The position numbers and the translations under genes were made by a program. Positions 22,577 through 34,048 of a DNA stretch of 64,000 nt are shown here, piece by piece. This stretch comes from Edaphochlamys debaryana (lineage: Eukaryota > Chlorophyta > Chlorophyceae > Chlamydomonadales). Position 1 is the first letter of the stretch. The number at the start of each line of letters is the position of its first letter. Location: contig JAEHOE010000062.1 of NCBI GenBank assembly GCA_016858145.1, positions 310,001-374,000 of the forward strand, in the 5' to 3' direction. A model generated the notes under the pieces. That model did not search any database and was not told the DNA's origin. It saw only the letters and a program-made list of their open reading frames with translations.

Positions 22577-23218
22577 TCAGGAGCCGCAGCCGCAGTAAAT
22601 GAAGCAACTCACCGTGCTGGTGCAGCAGGAGGAATCGAACTTAACGTTCGAAGGGTTCGACATGTCGATGGTGTCCGAGCTCTGCGACGCGAGGGATTCA
22701 GGCCGGTAAGTGTGGGCGTGGCTTGGTTTGAACCTGCTGGCCGTCATGAGTGCGCAGACGATGCTCACCTTGGAGCAGCAGCCGTTTTGGGTAATCTCAA
22801 TGCTCTTCGATGTCAGCTCGTACTCAGCTGCGGGTGAAAGGGCGCGTAGCTTGTTGAGCTGAGTCATCAGAGAGGAGCACAGCTAGCGTCGGCGGACTGT
22901 CAAAGCGTGAAAAGTCAAGCTCAACAAACTCAACAAAACTCAACAAAACTCACCGGCCGGGCAGCAGCAGAGGCACGGGATGCACTCGCAGCAGTTTGTT
23001 GCAATGCTGCCCCTCCACAGGATCTCGGCCGCTTCGGCGATGGCCTGGCCGAAGGTCGGCTCCTCCACAGGCTGCGCGAAGTCGACCAGCTCCGTCATGG
23101 CCACAGACGATGCTCCGAATTGGTTCGTGTATATGCCTTGCAGCGGAGGCGCCATCGGCGGACCGCCGTCGGCGGGCTTGTAAACTCCGGCGGGCGGGTA
23201 AGGCATGATGGCCGCCAT
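22577..23218 (-). CDS. Small Cys-rich protein, unknown function
   Basis: Three exons are supported in phase: 23218-22954, 22827-22769, 22681-22613. The first in-frame ATG is at 23218, in a good context; coding-like sequence (QEFFSVSTKDSSLATVKQR) extends further upstream, so a 5' exon may be missing. The protein has a Pro-rich start, an acidic helix (MTELVDFAQPVEEPTFGQAIAEAAEILWRG), the cluster CCECIPCLCCC, then EYELTSKSIEITQNGCCSKSSDTIDM. That last part resembles the first strands of bacterial-type PH domains, where a YxLTxxxI strand precedes a short turn. The Cys cluster could be palmitoylated or bind metal; both are guesses. The end is unclear. Reading through the last donor gives VSCFIYCGCGS and a stop at 22577; splicing there would need a 3' exon that I could not identify. 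Confidence 0.6.
22917..22954 (+). repeat. actcaacaaa tandem repeat at a splice donor
   Basis: Four imperfect 10-nt units directly abut the donor of exon 1 of the minus-strand Cys-rich gene, so the first intron bases are repetitive. Confidence 0.7.
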
Positions 23219-23323
23219 AGCGCGCTGTTTGACTGTCGCGAGGGAGCTGTCCTTTGTGGAGACAGAGAAGAACTCCTGCCTTGTGGGGCAGGCGCCGGCT
23301 GCTGGAGCGAGGTAGGGAGACAA

Positions 23324-26025
23324 GGAGTCGGGAATGGAGGAAGGTCTAGAGCTCGCCCGGTGCTCGGCGCAGCAGGAGGTTCACAGTTGCTTCTGGAGTC
23401 AGAGACGTTTGTGTATACTGTCTTGAAGTGAGCTGTGCGAGTCTACGAGGATGCAGTCCAGTCAACACTTCCTGCCGTACAGGGATTCGACCGATGCAAA
23501 GGAGTGAGGTAGGCCGTTGACACAGAATCGTGGGCTGGGTTTTGTCGCAGACGTGCCATGGCCAGCGGCATGTATGTGCGCTAGCTAAGCAGTGCGTAAA
23601 CGGGCTGAGAGAGAGTGAGGCAGGATGCACCGATCCGCTCAACCCGTTCCTGCGTGCGTGCACGGTGACTGATCCCGCCGCGCCGCGCCGTCCAGAGGGC
23701 CACATGTTCGCTAGTCGCATGTAACAGCCTAATCAACGTCGTGTCGTCAGTCGGCAAAGTGTGTTCTCGATCGTTTTCCCTCAACAGACTGCCGACATTC
23801 TAAGAACGCAAGCGATGTACAAGATCGCGCTGTATGCAAGCGTGTAAAAGGAAGCTGCGCAGCCTGCTGCGATCGATGTGGCCGACAGAATTGGTCGCCG
23901 AGGTCGCTCGCCGCATCTACGCAAATTGTGAAGCTGACAGGCAAGGTGTCGTGTAGATAGGCGTACAGAGGTGTTCGCGATGTAGACGCTCAAAACTCAG
24001 AAGACGGCAATATTGGGCGCGATTTTGGTGGGCGTGCGCACCAAACGCAAAGCCGCTGCTGCTCTCGCTGTGATGCACTTCGGCCGACGTAGCTCCGCGA
24101 CCGCAGAGAAATGCTGCTGCAAGAAGAGCGAAGAAAATCTATACGAGCGCAGCAGGTTTATTCTCGGCCCCGCGCGCCCAGCAGCAGGCAGGCCGCCGGC
24201 CAGCCAGAAGACTGTGCAGCAGGGAGGCAGTACGCCCAGGACAGTCCGTCCAGCCACTGCTACCCGCCAACAACCCCGCCACTCGCTCCGGGGTTCCCAC
24301 CGGTACGGTATACCTACCGTACCTCGCTGCCCGCCGCTGCTGTGCGATCGACGGGTTAGACGGGTTATCCCGCCGCCAACGCATGGGAGGGCCAGGGGGG
24401 GGGGGTAGGTTCGTCCCAGACATACATCACGCCTTGAATGGAAAGGGTTCAGCGTGAGGAGCCTAAATCCGCTTTCAGATTTCGAAACGGAGGTTTCATT
24501 GCAAAGTTCTGAGCCCCCAAAGTTTGGAGTAGGTAGTAGGTCGGGGGCCCCCGGGGATTTCGTCAAGGTGCGTCCGTGGATTTTGTCAGGCGGCCCTACA
24601 CGCCGTTCTGACCCCCCCGAAGGCCTTCTCCAGCACTGGGTGCCTCTATTACAGCAGTATACCAAGGGTAGCAACGTAGGGGGGGACCCACGGTCGGTTG
24701 GGGCCAGCCATGTCGGCATGCCGCCCTGCAAGCCGCTACCCTTCCGCACAAGGACCGTTCCCCCCGCACTGCCAATCGCTGCCAACCGATGTGCGAGTAT
24801 CTGATGTACCGTTGACGGCATGTGAGGTGCCAACGGTGGCTGGCGGTTGGGGTTGGGGTCCAGGACATGGTCAATGTCAACGCACTAACTTCGCCGCACG
24901 CATGTGCAGACCGTGCAGAGGGATAGGGAATACGACAAGCAGACCCTAGCCGTCGGAACGGTACGAAATAGCTGACATGCAGGCCTTGTACGGCAGTGTC
25001 GTGTGCCGTACGGCAGGGTAGGTAGTAGGTCGGGGGGGGTCCGGGGGTTTTGCGGCATGATGTCCGGGGGTTTCGTTCCTACCCCCCCCCCTGGGAGGGC
25101 TGGCGGCCGGGCAGCGGTACGTGCCGGGAGGGGAGGGCGGGGGGGCAGTGCCGGGAGGGGAGGGTGGGGCGGGGGGGCGGGGCAGGGCGGGGCGGGGCGG
25201 GGCAAGGATAGAGAGGGGCCCGGATGCGCGCGTGGGGCTAGGCTGCGTGCGGGCTGCGAGAGGGGGGCGGGGCGAGGGGGAATGGGAAACGGGGACGAGG
25301 TTACGCTTTTAAGCAAGGCCAGCAAAGTGCATTCCCAGGTTTCCAGCCGAACAACAGGGAGACTGGCGAGGTGCAACCCGCAGTGAAGCGGTGACCATGC
25401 GGCCAGGGCTTTCGCCAGAGCACTTCAAAGCCGTCCGAAGCCGTCCGAAGCCGTCGCACACGCAAGTTACCTGGACGCGCGGGTCGGGCGCGCAGCGTCT
25501 CCGGCGGCTCGCTAGAGTCCCGGCTCCGCCCAGCATCACCATACAGACCTGGACGTGGAGGGAGACGCACCGTGGCAGACGCGAAGGAGAAGGCGTCAGC
25601 CATTGAACATGGGCCAAGCGAGGGCGGCGGCAGTAGAAGCAACTAACAGCAAGCCATACAGGAGCCGCCGGAGACGGCACGGGAGACCCTAAAGGCGGGG
25701 CGAGGGGGGCTGCGAGGGGGCGGGGCGCTAGCAGATGTGCCGTGCGCGTGCATGGCAACTCTGTTTGTAAGTGATTGTGGGAGGGCTTCAAGTAAGCTTG
25801 CACAAAAGCTTGCTGTAAGTTTATGGGAGAGGGCTGCGGTGCCGCGAGTGGTGGGGCCAGGGGCGCCAGGGCCGGGGGTCTTACGTTTTGGCGGGATCTG
25901 GCCATGCGGCCACGATTTCGGGTTGCCGCGAGCTTGCTTCCCGACTTCGCCCTGAACAAGCGGCACTCCAGGAAATTGGATCGTTTAGCCGCTTCGCTAA
26001 CACGTCGCTGTCCGTGCTGGCAGCC
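23324..26025. other. Intergenic, G-rich, no supported gene
   Basis: Contains two copies of a ggtagtaggtcgggg block (about 24531 and 25019), a dense G-rich tract at 25100-25205, and three tandem aagccgtccg units near 25430-25455. A long minus-strand open frame (23997-24833) has no recognisable motif and its composition does not look coding. The promoter of the F-box gene must lie at the right end; no TATA box was seen. Confidence 0.5.
25100..25205 (+). repeat. G-rich tract, potential G-quadruplex
   Basis: Many runs of four or more G on the plus strand, including two gtgccgggaggggagg units and repeated ggggc blocks. Four or more closely spaced G-runs fit the G-quadruplex pattern. Function is unknown. 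Confidence 0.6.
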
Positions 26026-29000
26026 ATGAAGACGTTTGGCCGCAGGCGGCAGTCCTCCCTCGGCAGCGGCTCAGGCGCGACCGCCGCGGCTTGTGCGAGC
26101 GGCTGCGCAGGCGCAAGCCCGCTTCCTCAGGTGGGTGGAAAGGCTCTATGGCTCGCGGGTTTGGTGCGATGCACAGCCATCTGTGCGCGCGTGCGCTGCC
26201 TTGCCGCTCGCTGTTCAAGCACGATCCAAGCCCCGACTTACTTGCCCACGTTGCTTCTGGTTCGCGCAGGTGCCAGCAGCAGCGAGCCGTGGCGCCGCGG
26301 GAGCTGTCTCCCACCGCAGCAGCAGCAGCCAGGTCTCAGCCGCGGCAGCCACGCGCCGACCCCCCGGCGCCACCCCGGCTTCCACGCCCCACCCGCACCC
26401 GCACCTCTCGCTCCCCCCTCCCGCCGGCGGGGTCCCCGCCGCCCCGTCCACCGCCTCCCGCTCCCAGCCCGACTGGGCCGCCCTGCCCGACGGGCCCCTG
26501 GCCGCGGCGGCCGCGGCCCTTCCCGCGGAGGAGCGCCCGCGCTGCCGCCTGGTGTGCCGCGGCTGGGCGGCGGCCGTCGCTACGGCCGTGGAGGACCTAG
26601 CCCTCAGCGTGTCGCTGCTGCCGCGGGAGGCCTCCCGGCAGCTCGCCGCAGCGCACCGCCGCTTCGGCGGCTGCGGCGCGCTCACGCTGCGCTTCGCCAA
26701 CTTCCTGCTGCCCTCCGCCGCCGCCGACCCACATCAGACCGCGCCCGACCCACATCAGCCGTCCGATGAGCGACGCGCTGCCGTGCTAGGCGGTGAGGAG
26801 AAGCCAGGTCTCCGTCTCGGGCAACAGCGGGGCCGCAGGGCCTACGCCAGGCCGCTCCTGGGGGCCGGCGTCGGCGTGGGACCCGGGAGCGGCAGGGCGG
26901 GGGGCATCGGGGGTGGCGGCGGCGGTGGCGGCGCCCGCGGCGGTGTGTTTTGCCACGTCACCCGCCTGACCCTGTGCCTCGGCGCCGCCGGACTCACCAC
27001 GCTGCCCCTCGACGCCCACTACCGCCTGCCGGCGCTGGTGCACTTGGAGATCAACGGCTTCCAGCCGCCGCCCGCCAACGGTCTCGAGCCGCCGCCGCCG
27101 CTTGGGCTGTCCGGCTTTCCGGCGCTGGAGCATCTGGCGTTGTCCGGACTGCTGTCGTACAAGGTGCTGCTGGAGGTGGCTCAGGTGAGATGCCACTCAA
27201 CCGCCAATTATTGGGGGCCAATCTCGGTTTCGCTTGTAGCTCCTGAGCACCCTACTCCGTGCTTTCGCTGCAATTTCCCCACCCACGCGCCCCTCACCAG
27301 GTGACAACCCTCCAGCGCCTGACCCTGTCAGGGGCGGCCCTGGTGGGACGGTCCGACTTCGTCTACCTGGCCGCCCTGCGCAGGTGCGTGCAGATTGTCG
27401 TACAGTGCCGTATCCGTATGGCTGCAGTGTGTACTACTGTACCGCAGTGCCGAACCTTACTCATCGCCCGTGTCCTCGCCGCCGCGCTCCCTTCCCCTCC
27501 CAGGCTGTCCTCCCTGTCGCACCTGCAGTCCCTCTCCATCGACGGTCCCCTGCCCTGGGGCACCGATGCCGCCGCGACGCTCCGCTCCCTCTCCGACTCC
27601 TTAACTTCCCTCACCTCCCTGCACGTGGCTCCCGGATCCACCCGTACGGCATCCATGGATCTGCCCCCGCCGGCTGGAGGTGCCGCCGCGGGAGCCCCCG
27701 CCGCTGGCGGGGAGGAGCAGGCGGCTGCGCAGCAGCAGGACGGCGGCGCGGATCAGTACGGCATGGACGAGCTGGCCGTACCGGTGTCATCGTTCGCGCG
27801 AGTACGGCACTTGTCCGTACGGGCCCCGTCAGGGCGTCGCCTGCCCGACACGTTCTGGGTTGAGCTGGCGGCGCTGCCCCGCGGCGGCGGCACCGCTGAG
27901 ACCGCTGCCCCCGCTGCCGCCGCCGCCGCCGCCACCACCACCGCTGCCGCCGCCAGCATTGACCGTGACATCTGGGCACACACTGCCGCCGATGGAGGCG
28001 GCGGTGGCAGCAACGTCCGCGGCAGCGGCGGCGGCGGCCGAGGCGACGGAAGCACGAGCGGCGGCGGCGGCGGGGGCCTGGTGTCGCTGAGTGTGATGGC
28101 GGATGGCTCGGGCATTGTGGACGAGCTGCCTGCCTGCCTGACGGCGGTGACGGAGCTGCGGCTGCAGGGGGTGCAGCTGGTGAGGGGGGAAGGGAGGAGG
28201 GGGTGAAAGGGACGGGGCTCTCAGCTATGGGACCGGTGCAAGGCTCCCACTCGTGTACTCCACCCACGGAGTGGGCGTTGGGGAGGCTGGTAGGAGCAGG
28301 CGTCTCCGCGCACCCCCTCACCCTTTCTCCCCATACAACGTGCCGGTACACCCCAGGACTCCCTGTCCCTCCTCTCCCGCCTCCGCTCCCTGGCCTCCCT
28401 CACCCTGGCGCTGCCCCCCGACGGATGCGACCCGGCGCGCCGCCACTCGCCCGCGCTGCTGTCCGCCCTGACGGGCCTGACGGGTGAGTGCGTGTGGATG
28501 TGGGTGTGTGAGCGGTTGGGGGTTCTTGTCATGCGTTTCGTGGTATGGATTGCGTTCTGCTCCTTTCCTTTGCTTAGGTGTGATGCTGGATGGGGCATTT
28601 GGGATGGTGGTGGACACGCCCCCTTCCGTCGTAGGCCTGGCCCCTGTCCCCGCCCCCGCCTCACCGACCCCCGCCCATTGCCGAACTCCCACAGCCCTAC
28701 AGCTCGAGCCCGCCGCCACTGCGATTGGCGGCGGCGGCTCGGCGGCAGGAGGCGGCGGCGGCAGCGGCGGCGGCGGGGCGCTCCTTCTCAACGACGCCCG
28801 GCTACAGGCATGCGGGGCTCTGCGTGGGCCTGGGTCCGCCAGTCCCGTCCCCCTGCCTACCTCCCTCAAATGCCCGTGTGAGGAACCCCGTCCCTAACCC
28901 CCTCCTCAACCCGCCCACCCTCGCAGGCCCTCTCCCGCGGTCTTCGACGTCTCGCCTCCCTCTCGTTCCGGGGCACCCTGCAGCTCTCCGAGGCAGGCGC

Positions 29001-30346
29001 AGCGGCCGCCTTCGCCCCAGGCCCTGGCCCAGCCTCGGGCCCGGGCCCAGGCCCAGGCGCGGGCCTGTCCCGCCTCACGTGCCTGCGCCTGTCCAATGAC
29101 TCAGACGCCCCTGCCGTACTGCCTCTGACGGCACTGCCACCCTCCCTGGAGATCCTGGGCCTGGCCTCTGTCACCCTCGTGCTGCGGCCGGCTACCGGCA
29201 GCAGTGCCGGAGCTAGCGGCACCGCCGCCGGCGCAAAGCCTCATGGCAAAGGCTGGGCAACAGCGATTGCGGGCGGTGGCGAGGGGGCGGCGGCAGCGGC
29301 GGCGGGCGTGACGTCATCCGTACCAGCTGCCGTACAGACCGTACTGCTGCCGCGGTGCCGCGTGCTGCACCTCGACTACTGCCGGGGCGCCTCGGCGGCT
29401 CGCGTCCTACGCGCCATGGCCGCCGCCGCTGGCGGCGGCGGCGGCAGTAGCTGTGGCGGTGCCGCCAGCAGTGCTGGCGGCGGCGGCAGGAACCCGCCGG
29501 CTGGGTCAGCGGCGGCAGCAGCGGCGGCTGGGAGCGGCCCCGTGCTTGAGGAGCTGCGGCTGTGTGTCGTACACTGCGATGGGGTGACGCAGGCGGATGC
29601 GGCGGCGGTGGCGGCGCTGCCGAGGCTGCGGAAGCTGCAGGTGGGTGCACTTGGGGCTTAAGAAATCCTGCCGAATGACCGCCCCCCGTTCTGCGAGTGC
29701 TTGAGGGAGAGGACCCGGGGGGTGGGGAGGGCGTGGGATGGAGCGGCTGAGAGCGCCTGGTGTGATGGCAGCTCGTGTTCGGATGCAGGATGGTGGGGAT
29801 GACAGATGAGGATGGGAGCCGGGAGGGGGGTACCATGCTCCCCTGCGCTCCGCACCGAGCAACCCACGTCGACGCCCCTCACACTTTCTCCTCCCGCCTG
29901 CCCCTCCACCTCCTTAGCTGTGCGTCCAGGCGGGCTGCCTACCGGACTTCACCCTCACACGCATGCTCTCCCCGCCGCTGGACCCGGCGGGCCCTTCCTC
30001 CGCCTCTGCCTCCACCTCTGCCTCCGCCGGCCCCACCCTCTCCGCCACCGCACCGCCGCCGCTGGCCTGCCTCTCCCTGCGCCTGCCCCACACCCAGCTC
30101 TCCCTCGCCAACCTCCGCGCCATCGCCAAACTCACGGGGCTGAGATCGCTGTACCTAGACGCGCCGCCGCCGTCGCAGCCGGCGCTGATGGTGGCAGAGC
30201 TGGCGGCGCTGCGGGGCCTGACAGCCATCACGCTCGGACCTGTGTACGGCAGGAACTGCTGCCGTACGACGGCCGATGTACGGGAGGCGCTGGGGCGGCT
30301 GCAGGCGGTGCTGCTGACGTGTCGCATCCAGCAGCAGCAGCAGTGA
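26026..30346 (+). CDS. F-box protein with leucine-rich repeats
   Basis: Eight exons, 1053 aa, phases consistent: 26026-26130, 26270-27184, 27301-27383, 27504-28179, 28357-28483, 28695-28807, 28927-29640, 29918-30346. An F-box-like motif lies near residues 103-140 (DWAALPDGPLAAAAAALPAE, then CRLVCRGWAAAV). F-box proteins link targets to SKP1-cullin ubiquitin ligases. The rest is a series of leucine-rich segments (LVHLEINGF, TLQRLTLSGAAL, LSHLQSLSIDG, LRRLASLSF, LEILGLASVTL, GLRSLYLDAPP) broken by long Gly/Ala runs, so the repeats are irregular. The intron after 28807 has a GC donor (CTACAG|GCATGC); no GT site nearby keeps the frame. The N-terminal 100 residues are low complexity. The gene stands alone between G-rich intergenic DNA and a minus-strand gene. 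The LRR call is firm; the F-box is somewhat weaker because its leading hydrophobic residues are atypical. Confidence 0.8.
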
Positions 30347-30617
30347 AGGGAGGCGGGGGCGTTGCTGGCCGAGCTGTCGGCTGCACTGGATGGAAAGCGG
30401 CACGCTGATAACGGTCGCGCGTTTGGGGGCTGAGCCCCCGCCGAAGAACACCCGGTGTCGGCCAGTACAGGAAGACCTGGTCAGCTGACTTGCGTGGGAG
30501 AGGCGGATGGGGTGCCCAGCTAATGATGAGGCGTGCAGTGGACCGTTGCCAGAGCTGCAGGGCTGTTGAACAGTTGATGATGTGGGGCATGCCCAAACCC
30601 AAACCTCACGCACGGCA

Positions 30618-30622
30618 TGTAA
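30618..30622 (+). terminator. TGTAA poly(A) signal for the F-box gene
   Basis: TGTAA about 270 nt after the F-box stop codon. It lies about 80 nt before the convergent minus-strand gene ends at 30702, so the two 3' UTRs may overlap. Confidence 0.55.
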
Positions 30623-30701
30623 GCCTTGCAAGTTACAGATCCTATTAATGCCTCATCCCCGATACACAACGTCCACAGTGCACCAGCCACGGCGCGCCCA
30701 G

Positions 30702-32040
30702 CTAGCTAAAAACCGCCTCCATCGCTGCACGCCGGCGCAGCCTGCTCCTGGGCGGTGCCGTGCTGCCTCCTCCAGACCCGCCTTCCCCTTCACCCCGCGC
30801 CGCGGGGCGAGCCGGGGGCTGGCCATCCAAGTGATCCAACATTCTATGCATGAAGTCGTCAAATAGTTCAAGCCCACGCAATGCAGATAGCAACTGGAAA
30901 GCAGCTTCCAAGTCCTCATCTCCCTCATCAGGCTCCCGCTCTTCCTCGCTGCCCAAACCGCTGTCCTCGTCTTCGCCCTGTCACCGCCTTGTCGCTAGAT
31001 ACCTCCCATGCAGCCGCTTCACATCTGGCCACGTGTCCGGGCATCGCAGGGACGCTAAGGCATACTGCTTATCCTTGGCGGACCTGCTAAGGTGACCCCG
31101 GCTTGAAGCCGACTGGGGCTTCTCCTTGCCCGTTCCAATCCATTTTGCGACGAGGGTCTGCAATTCCTGGGCGTCAAACTCGAGTACCGGCGGTTGCTGC
31201 TGCCCAATTTGCAGCAGAGCAGCCGCTGCCTCCTTCTCAAGCTCATCAGAGGGGCCATCGGGTGCCGGATGCAGCTGCCCAGCTGGGATCCCTGCTTGGC
31301 GTGCGCCACGGCCCCCTGTTGCAGGGTGCTCATCCGGCGAGCGGGCCTGCAGGGAGGAAGAGCCAGGGCGGGGAAGCGGGCCAAGGCCTGAGGCAGGGCC
31401 TGTTGCAAGTGCGTAATGGCCGTACATGCGGGCCGTACACAGGGCCGTGCCCCACGCTGCATTGAAGCAGTGAGTCATACCTAGCTCCCGGCAAACCACC
31501 TGAGGCTGAACACGGCCTTCCCCAACCACCAACCACCAACCACCAACCACCAAGCAAGGCTTATTTAAGCCCCTGCGCTCACCTGCTGCCGGGGTTCGGG
31601 TTCGGCCGCCTCCACCGCCTCTGGTGCTGCCGCCGCCACCCCCGGAGCAACGGCCTGCAAACCCCATGGAAAATGCGTATCAATGGCTCCGCAGCAGGCA
31701 GCCTGCCCTTTCTGTACGACACCCCACCTGCTGCTGCTGTTGAATGGGATCCGCGAACGCAGGAACGCGGGCACGTCGTTGAGTGGCCTGCGTTGTGCGG
31801 GTGAAGGATGAGAGCGAACGGCAAAACGAGAGCATTCCGCTGCCCTGCACTCGGCTGAGCAACGCACCATGTCATTGGTCCCGGCAGCACTGGAGGGGTT
31901 GCCCTGCTCCAGAGCCAAAGGGTTCGAGCCGCCGGGATCCTGTGGTGGCGGGTCCGAGGGGGGAAGCGGTTGAGCCAAATGCAGAACGGCGGGAGCGGAG
32001 CGGGTCAAGCACCTACCTAAGTGGAATGTGTGAAGGCTGA
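30702..32040 (-). CDS. Unrecognised multi-exon gene with in-frame TGA
   Basis: Four exons join in phase 0: an exon ending at 31868 (start unresolved; frame open to about 32040 and beyond), 31787-31728, 31654-31583 and 31346-30702. The reading is ...GTNDM | ATQRRARVPAFADPIQQQQ | AVAPGV...EPRQQ | ARSPDEH..., then an acidic, helical C-terminus (ELEKEAAAALLQIGQQQ, DTWPDVKRLHGR, DEGDEDLEAAFQLLSALRG, ELFDDFMHRMLDHLDG). A TGA at 30983-30981 interrupts the last exon, with clear coding in the same frame on both sides. Options are a nonsense mutation, a recoding event, or an unusual 24-nt intron (GTGACA...GGACAG) that would remove it. No family was recognised. Transposon origin is possible but not shown. 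Confidence 0.45.
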
Positions 32041-32049
32041 CTTTCCTAT

Positions 32050-34048
32050 CTTTCCTAACCAAAGTTTCTGAGAGTTTAGGGTCTGCGCGCTGTGCGCTGC
32101 TCAGTCCACCACCACCGTTACCACAGTTACCGCCACCACCGCCGGCCACAGCTGGCGTCGGGGGCCGGGTGCAGAAGGTGCAGGGCCGTCTTGGGCAGGG
32201 ATCCCTGGTCTTGGGCAGCTGACGTTGGCGGAGGAGTCGAGGCCGCCGGCTACGCCGGCCTGCCATTGGCGAGGCTGAGCGCGCGGCAGGCAACGCGGGG
32301 CACACTGCGGGACTGGGCGGCGCACGAGCGGCCCCTCTGCCCAGGGCGCACACTCTCTCACCTATCGCGCATCAACGATGAAGCCTCGCGGCCACACATA
32401 CCGGCGTGCGTTACATTATGCCAACGATGCCGACCAGGTAGGCCAGGAAGTTGCCCAAGATTTACCCAACAACTTGCCAATAGCAACCACGACCAAGAGT
32501 ACCAGGAATTAGCCTGGCTGAGGACAGTGGCTGATGATGTCTCGAGGCAACGCACAAGCGTTAAGAGAACCAAAGAAACCTGCACGATGAACGTTCAAGT
32601 GTTAGCAAAGTCAGGAGTAAATGGTTCAGGAATAGACACGCCGTGTGCGCGCCGCAAGGGGTATAAACCCGCCGATGTGCAGATCGCAATCACGGGTCGA
32701 GCTCGGCCGCTGCTTCCTCAGCACTGTAGCTTTGAGCTGAAAGAGCTTGCGTGTGCACACTGTCTGTTTCCTTCCAAGTCGACCCGCTCCCCTTCCACCA
32801 GTCCAAGACCGGCCGTCAGGCAACTTCAACCTCCGCCCCTCCGCCCCTTGGCCCCGCGACCCCCGACCCGCCGACCCCCTCTCCGACCGTCCCACCGCCC
32901 CCCTCATGTGGTCTTGGTATGGATTTCGGAATCAACATCCGGCCTTGGGATGCTTGGCGGTAGTCCGTTGCGGGTGCATGTCGGCTGACATGCTTTAACA
33001 GGTGATCTCCAGCCATCACTCCACGAGGCACGGAGCGAGCGCGCCAAAAGCACCTAGAGCGTGGCGCTCGCGTGTGCTGTGATGGGACTGAGCGATCGAA
33101 GGTCACTTGTCGGCGCACAAGACGTTTCATCCCGGGTGTGCCGCGGTACATGAGGGAGCCAACCAGCCTAGCGGCCCCGCTACCTCCCTTGACCCCTGCC
33201 CACCCCAGACGTGATGTGGATTTTTGCTTGTGCACCGCTCTCTGTGCATAAAGGAAGGCTTTGCAACGGGTTTTGGGCCATAGGCACGCACTGCATGGAT
33301 GTAAGTTATAGGTTGATTCATTTCGCCAGGATAGGTGTGCAGCGTTTGACCCCTTTCAAAAGCTCTTCACACGAGCCCAGTACATTGTCCATGCTCATGC
33401 GTTCGAAGCTCATCCCATCCCAACCCAAACTTGACCCAACCAGTCTGTGTATGTGCAGCCACCATCAACTTGTAGCCCTCCTTCGACCAGGACCCCGTCT
33501 GCAATTCTCCGAACACCCAGGTTTGTAATGACGCGTCCCCTCCCGTACCAACACCATCTTGTATTGTATCCCTCCAGGGTTATCCGAGGGCGGCACCGCA
33601 CGGCAGACCAAACTCCTTGCCGTGCGTTGCACGAACGCATCTGCCCCCATCCCCGCACACAAGCGGGGTGCAGTGGGGAGGCGGGCAGCGCCGGAGCCGC
33701 CCCTATCACTCTTTGAAGCCATGACACATGAATGAGTCAATGTGTGGGCCCCGGTCGTATGCGATGTGTGTGCGCCGCATCACGCCTCTCGTTGTTCCAA
33801 CAGCATTCTTCTCCCAACCGTGTCAGTGTTTGTATGCATGGCCTCAGGCCGGGCAACATGTTCCGCAACGGTCAAAAACTCCAACTCCCTCCGCCCCCAA
33901 TCGCTCGGTCGGCTGCCGTCCCATACCACGGCCAACAGCCCACGTAAGGACGCCTCTATCCTCCAGGAATCATTTCCGGAACGCACGCATCGATTAATAC
34001 TGGTAATTCTGTAGTACTGACAATGCTCAGTGTCAAGTTCTTCTCTCC
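32050..34048. other. Intergenic, no supported gene
   Basis: Possible 5' region of the minus-strand gene at 30702, then sequence of lower GC without supported exons. A long plus-strand frame (32092-32988) is open, but its codon use is unlike the neighbouring genes and it has no motif. Confidence 0.45.

Noticed and set aside
22628..22650. Second tRNA B-box-like word on the minus strand
   Set aside because: It is inside a coding exon of the Cys-rich gene (NVKFDSS), with no tRNA fold around it.
23997..24833. 278-codon minus-strand open frame
   Set aside because: Mixed composition, no family motif, crosses G-rich repeats; likely a chance opening.
32092..32988. 298-codon plus-strand open frame
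   Set aside because: Begins in the 5' region of the minus-strand gene, codon use unlike the neighbours, no motif.
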